Assembly (NCBI GenBank): GCA_964030785.1
Contig: OZ034967.1
Location: 71,292,113-71,356,112 of the forward strand
Origin: Siderastrea siderea
Lineage: Eukaryota > Cnidaria > Anthozoa > Scleractinia > Rhizangiidae
Length of the DNA stretch: 64,000 nucleotides
Direction of reading: 5' to 3'
Shown: positions 10,465-20,780 of the stretch, piece by piece
Numbering within the stretch: the stretch's first letter is position 1
How the letters are laid out: the number at the start of each line of letters is the position of its first letter
Position numbers and translations under genes: made by a program
Notes under the pieces: model-generated
What the model saw: the letters and a program-made list of their open reading frames with translations, nothing else
Databases searched by the model: none
Told to the model about the DNA's origin: nothing

Positions 10465-13360
10465 AAAGTTACTAAAAAAGTTTAACTCCCAGTTTCAGGG
10501 ATTTCTATTTCTTACGTTAGTCTTATTATATTTGATTCATGTGCAAAGTGAAAATTTTGAAGACCAGCCAGATAGTAGCTCGAAAGCTTGCAGTCCACAA
10601 ACAGCTTAATTAAAAAAATGCTGGTAACATTCTGGGAATGGGTTCACTGAAATACACTTTTGATAACAAATTATTGATGAGTGAAAGCAATGCAGTGCAG
10701 AGAGGGGGGATTTGTATTCAAAATTTCGCTGCCCATCAAAAAATACAAATTATAAATTTCCAGACTTTTTTCTTCATATTTAATTTCTTGGCTTTGACGT
10801 TGGATAAAACAATCTTAAAACCGAGAAGAGAATTTGGCATTTTATTTTTTTTCTTTACAAAAAGGAGAGAAAAGGTTTACTAGCGTGTTCTTTTTAAGGA
10901 GGACGAAAGCGAACAAAATTTTAAAGCAGTCTGCTATTAAGAAATTAAAAGGCGAAAGTGTTAAACAGTTTTGACATTTCAATAGAGCTATGCTGACTGA
11001 ATTTTAAATAATTATTTGCAGCTTTTTTTTAGAAATTTAGAAACCTTTTATTGTGTCGTTTGCTTGATCAAATGATTAATATCGTCTGAACGAGAATTGT
11101 CCTTTTGAGTTCCTCCGCGAAAATGCCTCGCTTTAGATGTTTGCAGCTCACAGCTTATTCATCTTCAAAAGCTCCAAGTCGAGCTTTTGCTAAACTGGAT
11201 CCCTTTTGTTTACCTGATTTACCAAATGGCAAGTCAAGCGTTAGCCTTTTCTGAGACTTCCATTACGTTCTAAAATAAATGACGGAAAAAGTGCGAGTAA
11301 CAAAACGTTAGAAAATTTTCATTGTCTTATTCTACCAGAAAGATGAGAATTTCAACTAATTTTTGGATTCCATTCCATTTTTCATTTTACCTTGAGTAGA
11401 TCTCACGGAGGGTGCAAATGATTTCATCAGTGATTTTTTTTAGCAACATTTGGCTGTTAAAAATCTCTGCTAAGAAAGCTTTCGCTTAAGCCAAAAATTT
11501 CCCGGCTTATCATCAGTATGCATGCAGCTTTTCTCAATAATATTTAGCCACCTAAATGTTAAAACTAAGCGATAATAACCACAAATACGACATAAGGCAC
11601 GACGCCCAACAAGAAAACTTTTAAGTAACATTTCAATTTTTTTCCCCGTTAGTCGAAAGCCTGATTGAGGTCTTTTTCTTTTTAAAGCAAGAACTGTTTC
11701 ACTGAACTAAACATCTGACAACTAAACAACTTAAAATTAAAGCAATATTTTTGGGAAACGTGACATTAGTTATCCACCAAAATTAAAAGAGGTTAACGAG
11801 GAACTTTCGATTCGGGAAGAAAAAACATATTCCACTTCAGAATTAATTATGCTGCCATAGGGCCTATACAGCCCTCACCGTACATATTGGCTAGAGTATT
11901 ATTACTAGTGCTGAAGTGGACCAAAGGGATGAAAAAACTTATTCGGGACTTTGTTTGGCCATACTTTTTTTGCTCGAGATTGTATTCCTTTACATAACTT
12001 ACCTTAATGATAATAGCTTTGCAGTGGCTCCTGATCAAACAAGGGAACAAACCATCTGCATCAATTAACAGGATAAACTGCGTTTTTCTGCGTTGATGAA
12101 TAACGATGAGCAGTGAAAAATAATTGACAGCTCAATAACTACACTATTAACGATCAACAAACGCAAATCTGACACTCGATCATATTCAAATCTAAAAAAA
12201 CCTATATGTTGAATAACGATGAGTAGTCAAAAATAATTAACAGCTCAATAACTACACTATTAACGATCAAAAAACACCAATTTGACACTCGATCATATTC
12301 AAATCTAAAAAAACCTATCCGATAATTTTTTCCTATAACGTTTTCGCTGCAATGTTTAAACTTGTTTACAATTTTTACAATAGCAATTTTAAATGTTAAT
12401 TTTATAGCATCATAAAAGGATATCTGTAGTTAAAGATGGCATGTTCCATGGAAATTTTTATGACAGCAAAGTTCTAAGATGGGTTATTTATAGGTCAACT
12501 ACTTAACTGCCGTCCGCTGCATTATTTATAATTCCGCTTCTGAGCCAGGTTGGAGTCACTGCATGAGTCTCGACAATTTTGCAAATTTGGCTTAGAAACA
12601 GAACACCACCTTGCTAATCATCAACACGGGCAGTTGATTAACTTCAGTCAGTCATCGGAGATAGCGGTGGGGGTTTTGACCCAAACTACTCAGTGAGTTA
12701 TAAATTATTTCCAACTAAATGAGTTTTTAACTGAAAAAAAATTTAGCTCAGAAGAAAAAATAGTAAAAATATGCGCTCTTTTGACTGCTTAAAATTAAAA
12801 AGGAAACATTTTCGATAACATAAACAACAAATATTTTTAAGGCCTGAGAAACTCAAGCACAAAGCGCAACGATCAAAACATTTTAATCCTTGTGCTTGCC
12901 CCTGCGTTTTTCAGTGTTTTTGTTGACTCTTGTATTTGCGGTTGTGCTTTCATTGTTATAAAAACCTTGTCATTAAAAATCATCCATTGCCCTTTTCCAG
13001 TTTCACGAATTAACCTGTTATAAGTATCATTAACTACACACTGGTAACAGACTTAAGCAGGATGAGTTTAAGTCTGATTTTGATATATTGTTTTGATCCT
13101 TGTTGCAACCAGAAAAGAAACGTAGAGACTCACAGGAAAGGATTTTGACACCTGGAAAGGGCATTTTTAATTTAGCAAAACCTGTAAAAAAAAAACCCTG
13201 TGCAAAACCTGTGAAATTGAGCATTGCATCATGCCTAGAAGGAAAGATATTGGTCGCGAATTTCGAAGGACGAAATTTAGTAATTTGCCTACCTTTATCA
13301 AGAAACCTGTACTGCCACGCAACGGTTAAGCTGTTTATACGAGCTCACAAGGAAATTGTT
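10465..13360 (+). repeat. segmental duplication, copy 2
   Basis: Direct-orientation counterpart of 5915-8470, about 340 bp longer because of insertions, including 10880-10990 and a local tandem duplication at 12091-12315. The match fades after AAGCTGTTTATACGAGCTCACAAG near 13350. No intact gene was found in either copy. Confidence 0.8.
12091..12315 (+). repeat. local tandem duplication of ~113 bp
   Basis: Two adjacent near-identical units, each running from a TGAATAACGATGAG start through CAGCTCAATAACTACACTAT and ACTCGATCATATTCAAATCT to AAAAAAACCTAT. The homologous place in the other duplication copy (about 7325-7430) has the unit once, so the doubling occurred after the segmental duplication. 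Confidence 0.8.
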
Positions 13361-13369
13361 CAGCGAAAT

Positions 13370-13680
13370 TACGAAGTATCAACATAAAAAAGGAATGCCC
13401 ACGCCGAAATAAAACGTCAATTCAATAAAGAACGAGGGGTTGAAATCACATATGTTTTGCAGGGAAAATTTGCGGCTGATGATCTTGTGTCGTTTTATAT
13501 TGGGATCGCAAACTTGGTCATGACTCCAAGGGACGATGACATATCTAAACCCAAGGGAGAACGGTCATAATGTTTTGAGCAGGCTTCCAGCCAAAAAAAG
13601 AAAACCTTACCATGAGCTCAGACAGGCAGAAAAAGGACGCAAAAACTCCGTACGTCGCATCTCTACGCCGTAATCAGTGA
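13370..13680 (+). pseudogene. coding-like debris, unidentified
   Basis: Short open stretches with protein-like composition on the plus strand. One follows an AG at about 13465 (GKFAADDLVSFYIGIANLVM, to a stop near 13570). A second frame reads RLPAKKRKPYHELRQAEKGR then KNSVRR near 13580-13660. The basic KRKPYHEL-type stretch is reminiscent of transposon-associated uncharacterised cnidarian proteins, but I cannot name a family. Confidence 0.3.
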
Positions 13681-13690
13681 TGTTTTTTGT

Positions 13691-13820
13691 ATGTATATAT
13701 ATATATATATATATATACAAATAAAGAAAGAAATTGTATTTGTATTTTGTATTTTGCTCTGCATATTTCTGCATTGAGCACTCCTAGGATAAGTGAAGCA
13801 ATTTTATTTCTTGTTTATTC

Positions 13821-13856
<36 letters not shown>

Positions 13857-13860
13857 TTAT
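13691..13860. repeat. AT microsatellites
   Basis: (TA)n runs at 13691-13719 and 13824-13852, followed by a (TTTA)n run to 13867 that abuts the end of the hairpin-ended element. Confidence 0.9.
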
Positions 13861-13865
13861 TTATT

Positions 13866-15227
13866 TATTAAAAACTGGACTAGGTATATTGGATTTCTAG
13901 CATTTTGATTGGCTGAACGGAGCTAGGCTATCAGCTCATATACCTGCTGCGACCAAATATGGTCAATGAACATTCAACAACAAAATGACAAAGTGAGCTG
14001 AAAGTTTTTTCCTCGCGAGCAACCCGGCAAGAAAAATGGACGAGAAACATCACTTGACAGGGAATTTAAATTAAGCAGAAATTCCAACAGCGTCGTCTAA
14101 CACAAGTCAAAATTGTTTCAAGAAACTGTGCAGAAATATAAATTTAACTTAAGCATTAAGCGTTGTGTTTACAATTAACTTCTTTCTTCGATCGTCACGT
14201 CGGTCATTAAAATTGAACAAACGGTAGGTTTTATCAGGAAGGCTTTCCACTTCAAAATATCAAGACAAGACATAAAATAAAACACAGTGAAATGGGCAGT
14301 AGCATTTAATAAAAACTATCACACATTCATGGCGAGTCGGCGGGTGCGAAATTCATGAAGCAGTCTAAACAAGTAAGCTTACTAAACAAACTACAGCTGC
14401 AAACTACCAAGAAGGAACGAAAGGTGAGATTTTTTTCGGCTTTAACACGCAAAATTAACATTGGTTTACCTGCACTCGTTGCATCTCTGTGTTCCAAGAG
14501 GCCCAAATGCTCAGGTAGAAATCGGATGCCATGTAAACAGAGTTGAATCGCTCTTGCAGTCGTTTGAATTTACCATTCCGTCCGCAACCCGTCTAAACCG
14601 AGAACCACTACATTTTGTGCTTTGCGTTTAACAAACTATAACGGTGAATTCTAATGTTCCTCGCAACAGTAATCTTGGTTCTGAGCTGCATAGAAATTAC
14701 CTCTTCAAGTTCAAATTAGTTCTGTCTTCAGTTCGATCAAACTCGCACATGATGGCTCCGCGTTGTGCGAACAGATTACAACAAAGTTGTTCCGTTTCAA
14801 CTCCAGCAGCTAATATGGTGAAAATGTACGGCTTCAATCCGCTTTGAACGATGATTACAACAATGTTTCAGGAAAAACCAAACATTTACCATATTTCAGA
14901 GCCAATAATTAGACGATTTCTTCCAAAACTTATGCTACTTTGTCCACATTGATTCATTCAGCTTTGCAATGAAACGCTGCAACACTTCGCAAGGTTTTGG
15001 CGCCTTTTTCGTTCAGTCATGTGATCGATTCTTGTTCCCTTTTTATCTCTTTTCTCATTTTTTCCCGTTCTTTCTTGAATTTTTTTTAATAGTGGTTAAG
15101 TTTTTAATAAAACAATTATTCTACTCTGGCTTGCTGGATATCAAATGATTATAACCAACTCGGCGCTACGCGCCTCGTTGGTTATCTGTCATTTGATATC
15201 CAGCGCGCCCTCGTAGAATAATTGTTA
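13866..15227 (-). mobile_element. hairpin-ended non-autonomous element, copy A
   Basis: Reverse-oriented, diverged copy of the element found twice at 24425-25807 and 25811-27193. In element orientation it starts AACAATTATTCTACGAGGGC with a ~117-bp terminal hairpin (15111-15227) and ends CCTAGTCCAGTTTTTAATAA. The internal sequence includes TTGATTGGCTGAACGGAGCT (as read on plus) and CGTCACGTCGGTCA. There is no transposase-like open frame. It is inserted between AT-rich microsatellites. The superfamily is unknown to me. Confidence 0.75.
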
Positions 15228-15228
15228 A

Positions 15229-15266
<38 letters not shown>
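15228..15266. repeat. (TA)n microsatellite
   Basis: ATATATATACATATATATAT... directly between the hairpin-ended element and the Penelope-like element end. Confidence 0.9.
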
Positions 15267-15270
<4 letters not shown>

Positions 15271-15303
15271 TATTCAAAAAGGTTCCAGGCTTCAAAAGTA
15301 TTT

Positions 15304-15377
15304 CATCGATTTAATGCGACAGGTCTGTTTCGTATAGTCAATGGATGACCACACTCTTCAGGCAATTTTATCGAATG
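15304..15377 (-). ncRNA. hammerhead ribozyme (type I-like) in Penelope-like element end
   Basis: Mirror copy of 23607-23680, read on the minus strand. Core box CTGAAGA, stem II GTGTGG/CTATAC, GAAA, then a short stem III ending at CTGTC, the expected cleavage position. Stem I is made of a proximal TGC/GCA and a distal CATTCGAT/ATCGATG helix. One base differs from the plus copy in the stem II loop (GGTCATCC versus GGCCATCC). Hammerheads are known in the terminal repeats of Penelope-like elements and would process the element RNA. Confidence 0.7.
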
Positions 15378-15477
15378 ACCGTTAATTTAAATGCTGGCGG
15401 TTAAATACAAGATATAAGACATAAGATATAAGATATACGATATACAAAATGTGGTTGCTAGGTAGCAGTTGTGAAGA

Positions 15478-16011
15478 TTACGTTACTTTAAGGTTTTTGA
15501 GTACAAATCTGTTTCTATGGGGGCATGAACTCGCTAATTCGTTACGTTTGTTTAAGCTGCAAAGATCTTTTTTACAGATAATAATAAACTTTTCATGGAG
15601 GCAAAGGTTACATTTCTTGCTGATATTATTGTAAGGTTGACATTTTTTTAGCACTTTCCATTTAATTTGAAAGGCTTTTTTCGCGTCTTTTAGAGTCCAA
15701 ATGTGTTTTGAAAGTTCAGTTTCGTTTCTTTTGTTGCTGTGCCGAAAGGATGCGTTGTGGTTTCTGTAGCGTTCTTTAAAGTTTGTTGCTAGTCCTACGT
15801 ACGATTCTGTGGAAGCTTCGCTTGTCACCGTTGCTTGGTAGACAACATTGGTTTGGAGGCATTGGCCTTCTAGGGGACATTCATTCTTTTTTCTACAGTT
15901 GCACCCATCGCGTGATTGCTGAGTAGGCGCTGGTGTGACATTTGAGAGGATGCTTTTGTTATGCGATGCGATAGTGGATTTCATGTTTGGCATGCATGAG
16001 TAGCTGAGCTT
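15478..16011 (-). CDS. Penelope-like element C-terminal GIY-YIG endonuclease part
   Basis: Open minus-strand frame encoding the 3' part of a Penelope-like polyprotein. It starts with KLSYSCMPNMKSTI, continues with a Cys cluster (CNCRKKNECPLEGQC), then the GIY-YIG nuclease: VVYQATVTS and SYVGLATNFKERYRNH, with the HIW and CNLCLHEKFII stretches before the stop. PLE proteins join a reverse transcriptase to this endonuclease, which nicks the target DNA. The frame runs backward into the long-TIR element at 16021, so its N-terminal half is cut off; the matching RT half lies at 20781-21808. The hammerhead motif lies about 100-170 bp past the stop codon. Confidence 0.85.
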   Translation of the reverse strand, partial: KLSYSCMPNMKSTIASHNKSILSNVTPAPTQQSRDGCNCRKKNECPLEGQCLQTNVVYQATVTSEASTESYVGLATNFKERYRNHNASFRHSNKRNETELSKHIWTLKDAKKAFQIKWKVLKKCQPYNNISKKCNLCLHEKFIIICKKDLCSLNKRNELASSCPHRNRFVLKNLKVT

Positions 16012-16020
16012 GAGCGTGTG
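16012..16020. other. 9-bp target-site duplication, left
   Basis: GAGCGTGTG immediately before the terminus GGAAGACC at 16021. The same nine bases follow the other terminus at 20772-20780. Joined across the insertion they restore the Penelope-like reading frame (NRHTL followed by KLSYSC), so this is a genuine target duplication. Confidence 0.85.
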
Positions 16021-17129
16021 GGAAGACCTTAGATAACAATGACCTGAACCAGGTTGAGTCCGCGGTTCTCGCAGTGTCACGCGGTCTTTCCCATTAAAAC
16101 GCCCTTGAAGCAAATCAATATGGCGGCTTTCGGCGGCTTATGTTTCGAATGCTACGATTTGCTTTTATCTACGATGAACAGTATATTTAGTCTCGAAAAT
16201 GTTCTGAAGAACGTTTTCAAGGACTTAAGCAGGAAAAATTGGCGGTCAAAGATGTTGTTAAAGTTAAATTTTAAGCTTCTTTTGTGGTCACTGTTTCGGC
16301 TACAGTCATTACTACTTAAGAGATGCCTTGATAATTCCTTAAATAACAAGGACCAGAACCAGGTCATGTCTTGACGGATGTTTTTGGAAGCTACCCTAGA
16401 AGTTTTTTATTTTCTCCGGGTTCAGGCACTTTAGTCGTGTATAAGAGGACTTCAAAGGACATAAAAGGGTACGTTCGTTTTATAAATTAAGCTAATTTAC
16501 AATAAGGTACCGTTTCTTCTTTTATTTGTATGATATCTCCATATTTTCCTACCAAATTATTGCCATCAAGAATCTAGCTAACTGGGATAAAGAAACCTCT
16601 AAGTTAAAATAGGAGAAATAGTTTGGAATTGAAGTGCTGGATTACAAAGGTGGAAGTAGATTACAGTTCATGAAAACATTTCATGCAAATTTGTGTTCAT
16701 GATAAGTTTAATTCTCAGCAAAAGTGTTGGTTTCTATTGTTTCTTCCCGTTTGTCTTTTGTATCATTGCATGGCAAATGCAATCATTATTTAATTTAATA
16801 TTTCTGTTTTTACATAATCATTATTTCATCCACAGTTATAAGCACTTCTGCATCAGCTGTTGGTATACATGTTTTCTCAGAGAAGGAATGACTTTGTCAT
16901 TCTACAAGAAAAAAAAAGCAAAACAGGGTTAGGGTCATAATGTGTTATCTATAATTTTAAGGCAAGCCAATGAGTAATTGAGTTCACGAGTTTGCAAAGG
17001 ACCCTTTCGTATTTATTATTAAGAAAATTCTTTTGCTTCCATGTTTTGTATACATTTGGGCCATGTCCAACCCTTGGGAAGATGCTACTTTATTGAGAGA
17101 AGTTTGCGTAGTATGTGGACTGTTCCAGG
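16021..17129 (-). repeat. long terminal inverted repeat, left
   Basis: Inverse of 19684-20771 and of 21854-22963. It runs from GGAAGACC to the shared inner boundary GTTCCAGG (17122-17129). It holds two direct copies of a ~30-bp subterminal motif with the imperfect palindrome CCTGAACCAGG (16031-16060 and 16341-16370), candidate transposase-binding sites. Apparent open frames of 70-106 codons inside it are conserved between copies only because the DNA is, and show no protein features. Confidence 0.85.
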
Positions 17130-17330
17130 TGATGCGCTTCAAGGGCATTTTTGTGGGAAAGACCGCGTGACACTGCGCGAACTGCAGACTCAACCTGGTT
17201 CAGGTCATTGTTATCTAAGGTCTTCCACTTCTCTCGTGTTTCGGCTACAGTCATTGTTCTTTAAGTGATGCCTTGATCATTTCTTAAATAACAAGGACCT
17301 GAACCAGGTCATGTCTCCACGTATGGGGAG
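17130..17330 (+). repeat. internal copies of the element terminus and subterminal motif
   Basis: 17131-17226 repeats the outer ~95 bp of the TIR in opposite orientation to the left TIR, ending TAAGGTCTTCC, so 16021-17226 is itself a small TIR-bounded unit. 17235-17315 then repeats the subterminal stretch GTTTCGGCTACAGTCATT ... AAATAACAAGGACCTGAACC. This suggests nested or aberrant transposition. Confidence 0.75.
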
Positions 17331-17478
17331 GGGAGGGATAGACGTGTACAGCGATCTTTGTTGTCTGCGGCCACTGCAAACAAATATACATGCCAAATTC
17401 GAAGAAAATGGCGGTAAACACACGTTCACTCAGAGTCAACTCTTCTCCGAAAGCTTTTCAGAGTATTCGGGATATATA

Positions 17479-19162
17479 ATGAGCTTGGAAGATGCTATCA
17501 AGCTTATAAAAGAATATGAAGTCAATACAACAACAACATTTACCGTTGCATACCAGACTAAAGGTTTTGGAAATTCCCCAGTGGGTAAGGACTTCAATTG
17601 TTTTTCATATTTTTACAAAATATTATTGTTGATAACCTGTTAAAACCGACAACTCTGACCATTTTTGGCAATTTTGTAACTAGGGAAGGGGGCAATGGAA
17701 TTATAAAAATTGTAAATTTTTACCCCCTCTGCCCCGGGGGGTGGGGGCCGGGGCAACCCGGGTACTGACGGGGAGGTGCAAAGGCCTTTCTTGGGTTTGA
17801 AATTTGTGGTTTGAGGACTTTTTGGGGTTTGGAATTTTGTGGTGATTTTTCTTTGGTAAATTGATTTTTATGCAGAGAAGGTCGTTTCTTGGGTTAAGAT
17901 CTGGGCTGTTGGACTGGTATAACAAATTGGCATCATTCATGCCTCCCTATCACCCTATCCCCCCTCCCCTATCTCTCCCCTATCACCCTCCCTATCACCC
18001 TATGACCCCCTCCCCCCATCAATAACAAATTCACAGTCCATAAAAATAACAATGGAAAAAACTGACCAAAGTCTGAAGCACAACAGACCTTACATCATGC
18101 CAGTAATACTGGAGAAAGGGGAGAGAAATGTTCCATCTTTGCTGTTGTGTGTCCCTTTGACAGAAGAGTTGTAATAAAAGAATAAGAGAAAACTGAAAAG
18201 TATTAAGAGTATGAAAGAGTAGTTGTTCCTCACCCTTTCCTCTAGAGGTGTGTTGTATTCTTATTGAAAGGCTGTGCTCTGCAAAAATTCCAGGGAACCC
18301 AAAAAGCTCTGAACTTATGAAATCCAGGGTGCCTAGCATAAAATTCTTTTAAAGATTGCCTTGTTGCCCTGCATCCCAGGGGGAGGGGGGGTTACTCCCA
18401 ACATTGGACTGTATTGTGTACTGTAGGGGTACACTTTGCTGTACACTACAGGTATATACCGGTGAAAGGGTAGGGATTTCATTGCACGTTTCTGGGGGAA
18501 CTCCCCCTACCCCTCCCCTAACTCAACATTTTTAACCTATTATCACTTAGAGCAAAATGTTGGGTTAGGGGAGGGGTAGCGGGGAGTTTCCCAGAAACGT
18601 GTAATGATCCTTCGTAGATTATTTTACCATTGGGGTATGGAAAAGGGGGAGGAAAACTGGCGCCACTAGGCAGACCCGTAGTGCTAACAGCTCTGAATTC
18701 TAATACAGTTACATGTATTAAGTAGGGGCAGATTAAATGTTCAACAGTCATGTTCCTTTTTCTCTTTGTTTTCATTAATATTTCAGTGAATTATGAATTA
18801 TTTGGTGGGCAGTGCACATACACGTTATCTAGTCTAACACAGACTACAAAAATTGCTACAAAAATTCTCGTGATACAAATGACTTTCCCTCTTTTTGAAT
18901 ATCTTTTTTTTGTTCACTAAGTTTTAAGTGACCTGTTTACATAATAGGCCATTTAGATACAACAGCAAATACAGAGAATACGAAGATGATGACAGATGAT
19001 ACAAGGCATCGCATTTTCCAGAAAGGGCTTAAGGCAACCAAGGGAGTGTATTTAGAATTTGATGGTATTCCCTTCATCATCTTGGAACACAAGCTTTTGG
19101 AGTGCCAAAATGGTCCAGATCACAACAGTGCACTGAAAGAAAAAAAATCAATTAACTCAAAG
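17479..19162 (+). CDS. two exons of a CARF-like domain protein inside the long-TIR element
   Basis: Exon 1 (17479-17584) starts ATGAGCTTGGAAGATGCT and encodes MSLEDAIKLIKEYEV then TFTVAYQTKGFGNSPV, ending GTGG|GTAAGG. Exon 2 (18948-19162) follows ATAATAG| in matching phase. It encodes HRIFQKGLKATKGVYLEF, DGIPFIILEHKLLECQNGPD, KEKKSINSK, then AAG|GTAAAA. The pattern KGFG...DG(I/V)PF...(D/E)CQ.G.D resembles the N-terminal part of CARF/ALS2CR8-type domain proteins; I am only moderately sure. Further exons are not visible before the right TIR at 19684, so it is truncated. A YY1-like AAAATGGCGG lies upstream near 17405. Captured host gene or element-encoded accessory gene are both possible. Confidence 0.55.
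18475..18610. mobile_element. palindromic MITE in the CARF-like intron
   Basis: Inverted repeat. The left arm is CACGTTTCTGGGGGAACTCC then CCCTACCCCTCCCCTAA; the right arm is TTAGGGGAGGGGTAGCGGGG then AGTTTCCCAGAAACGTG. They are separated by about 45 bp. GC-rich arms inside an AT-rich intron and no coding content mark it as an inserted non-autonomous element. Confidence 0.75.
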
Positions 19163-19209
19163 GTAAAATGACCCACTGGTTAAATGGAAACAGACAAGCA
19201 GCTTTTATG

Positions 19210-19683
19210 ACAATAACAACAGTGGGGGATCCATACCTTGAGGCAAGGTGGGGGGGGGGCACTCATCCAGACCTTGAGATAATGGAGGGGGTCTACTCTG
19301 GAGAAATTTTTCTACACCCTGTGGGCCTTGGTTTGGTCTAAAAATAAGGTGGGTGAGGTCCTCCCCTAGAATGTAGCATGTAGAATGTAGGCTGAAAGTG
19401 AGCTATTAGACAGTAAACTTTAATATTTGTGGCCCAAGCTTTATGGAAAAAAATTCTTAATTTTTGCCTTCAGTTCTCCTTTAAAGGTATTGGCATAACA
19501 GTACAATTTTTTTCACCTCTAGTTTGCAGAATACCTGAGCATTCCATCAGGCCAGTTCTGCATTAAACCAAACTAAACTAAACTAGTTAGGAGGGCCACA
19601 AGTTTATTAGTGCTTCGCACTATTTCGTGCCACCCTCGTTAAATAAAGTTTTTATTATTATTATTATAATAATAATAAAAATA
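19210..19683 (+). repeat. repeat debris with LINE-like 3' tail
   Basis: A poly-G-containing stretch (19246-19259) sits in repeat-like sequence. It is followed at 19587-19680 by AGGGCCACAAGTTTATTAGTG...GCCACCCTCGTTAAATAAAG and an ATT-rich tail. The tail shares wording with 31985-32060 (GCCACCCTCTTTAAATAAAG), as expected of LINE or SINE 3' ends with simple-repeat tails. Confidence 0.6.
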
Positions 19684-20771
19684 CCTGGAACAGTCCACAT
19701 ACTACGCAAACTTCTCTCAATAAGGGTTGGACATGGCCCAAATGTATACAAAACATGGAAGCAAAAGAATTTTCTTAATAATAAATACGAAAGGGTCCTT
19801 TGCAAACTCGTGAACTTACTTACTCATTGGCTTGCCTTAAAATTATAGATAACACATTATGACCCTAACCCTGTTTTGCTTTTTTTTTCTCGTAGAATGA
19901 CATTCCTTCTCTGAGAAAACATGTATACCAACAGCTGATGCAGAAGTGCTTATAACTGTGGATGAAATAATGATTATGTAAAAACAGAAATATTAAATTA
20001 AAGAATGATTGCATTTGCCATGCAATGACACGAAAGTCAAACGGGAAGAAACAATAGAAACCAACACTTTTGTTGAGAATTAAACTTATCATGAACACAA
20101 ATTTGCATGAAATGTTTTCATGAACTGTAATCTACTTCCATCTTTGTAATCCAGCACTTAAACTCCAAACTATTTCTTCTATTTTAACTTAGAGGTTTTC
20201 TTTATCCCAGTTAGCTAGATACTTGATGGCAATAATTTGGTAGGAAAATATGGAGATATCATACAAATAAAAGAAGAAACGGTACCTTATTGTAAATTAG
20301 CTTAATTTATAAAACGAACGTACCCTTTTATGTCCTTTGAAGCCCTCTTATACACGACTAAAGTGCCTGAACCCGGAGAAAATAAAAAACTTCTAGGGTA
20401 ACTTCCAAAAACATCCGTCAAGACATGACCTGGTTCTGGTCCTTGTTATTTAAGGAATTATCAAGGCATCTCTTAAATAACAATGACTGTAGCCGAAACA
20501 GTGACCACAAAAGAAGCTTAAAATTTAACTTTAACAACATCTTTGACCGCCAATTTTTCCTGCTTAAGTCCTTGAAAACGTTCTTCAGAACATTTTCGAG
20601 ACTAAATGCACTCTTCATCGTAGATAAAAGCAAATCGTAGCATTCGAAACATAAGCCGCCGAAAGCCGCCATATTGATTTGCTTTAAGGGCATTTTGATG
20701 GGAAAGACCGCGTGACACTGCGAGAACCGCGGACTCAACCTGGTTCAGGTCTTTGTTATCTAAGGTCTTCC
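19684..20771 (+). repeat. long terminal inverted repeat, right
   Basis: Runs from CCTGGAACAGTCCACATACT to AAGGTCTTCC. Nearly identical in inverse to 16021-17129, with scattered substitutions and some 20 bp net shorter (for example missing the segment corresponding to AAAGTAGCATCTTCCC). Confidence 0.85.
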
Positions 20772-20780
20772 GAGCGTGTG
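20772..20780. other. 9-bp target-site duplication, right
   Basis: GAGCGTGTG, identical to 16012-16020. The Penelope RT frame continues directly after it on the minus strand. Confidence 0.85.

Larger units (their letters stand above)
16021..20771. mobile_element. 4.75-kb long-TIR DNA element carrying spliced exons (Mutator-like?)
   Basis: Bounded by GGAAGACCTTAGATAACA at 16021 and its inverse TTATCTAAGGTCTTCC ending at 20771, flanked by a 9-bp target duplication inside a Penelope-like element. The terminal inverted repeats are ~1.1 kb each (16021-17129, 19684-20771) with few differences. The 2.55-kb internal part holds another inverted copy of the terminus (17130-17226), two exons of a CARF-like gene, a palindromic MITE and a LINE tail, but no transposase. 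A 9-bp duplication is typical of Mutator-like elements; long TIRs and gene-fragment cargo also occur there (Pack-MULEs). Assignment to that superfamily is inference. Confidence 0.75.

Noticed and set aside
13691..13908. 73-codon frame through (TA)n
   Set aside because: Tyr/Ile repeat translated from a microsatellite.
16054..16374. 106-codon open frame (also at 20418-20738 and 22610-22930)
   Set aside because: Present in each copy only because it lies within the long TIR. It has no protein features and overlaps other open frames on the opposite strand.
16693..16932. 79-82 codon frame rich in Phe/Leu/Ile, repeated in the TIR copies
   Set aside because: Looks like a membrane peptide, but it is AT-rich TIR sequence. 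There is no start context, and the ends are not conserved between copies.
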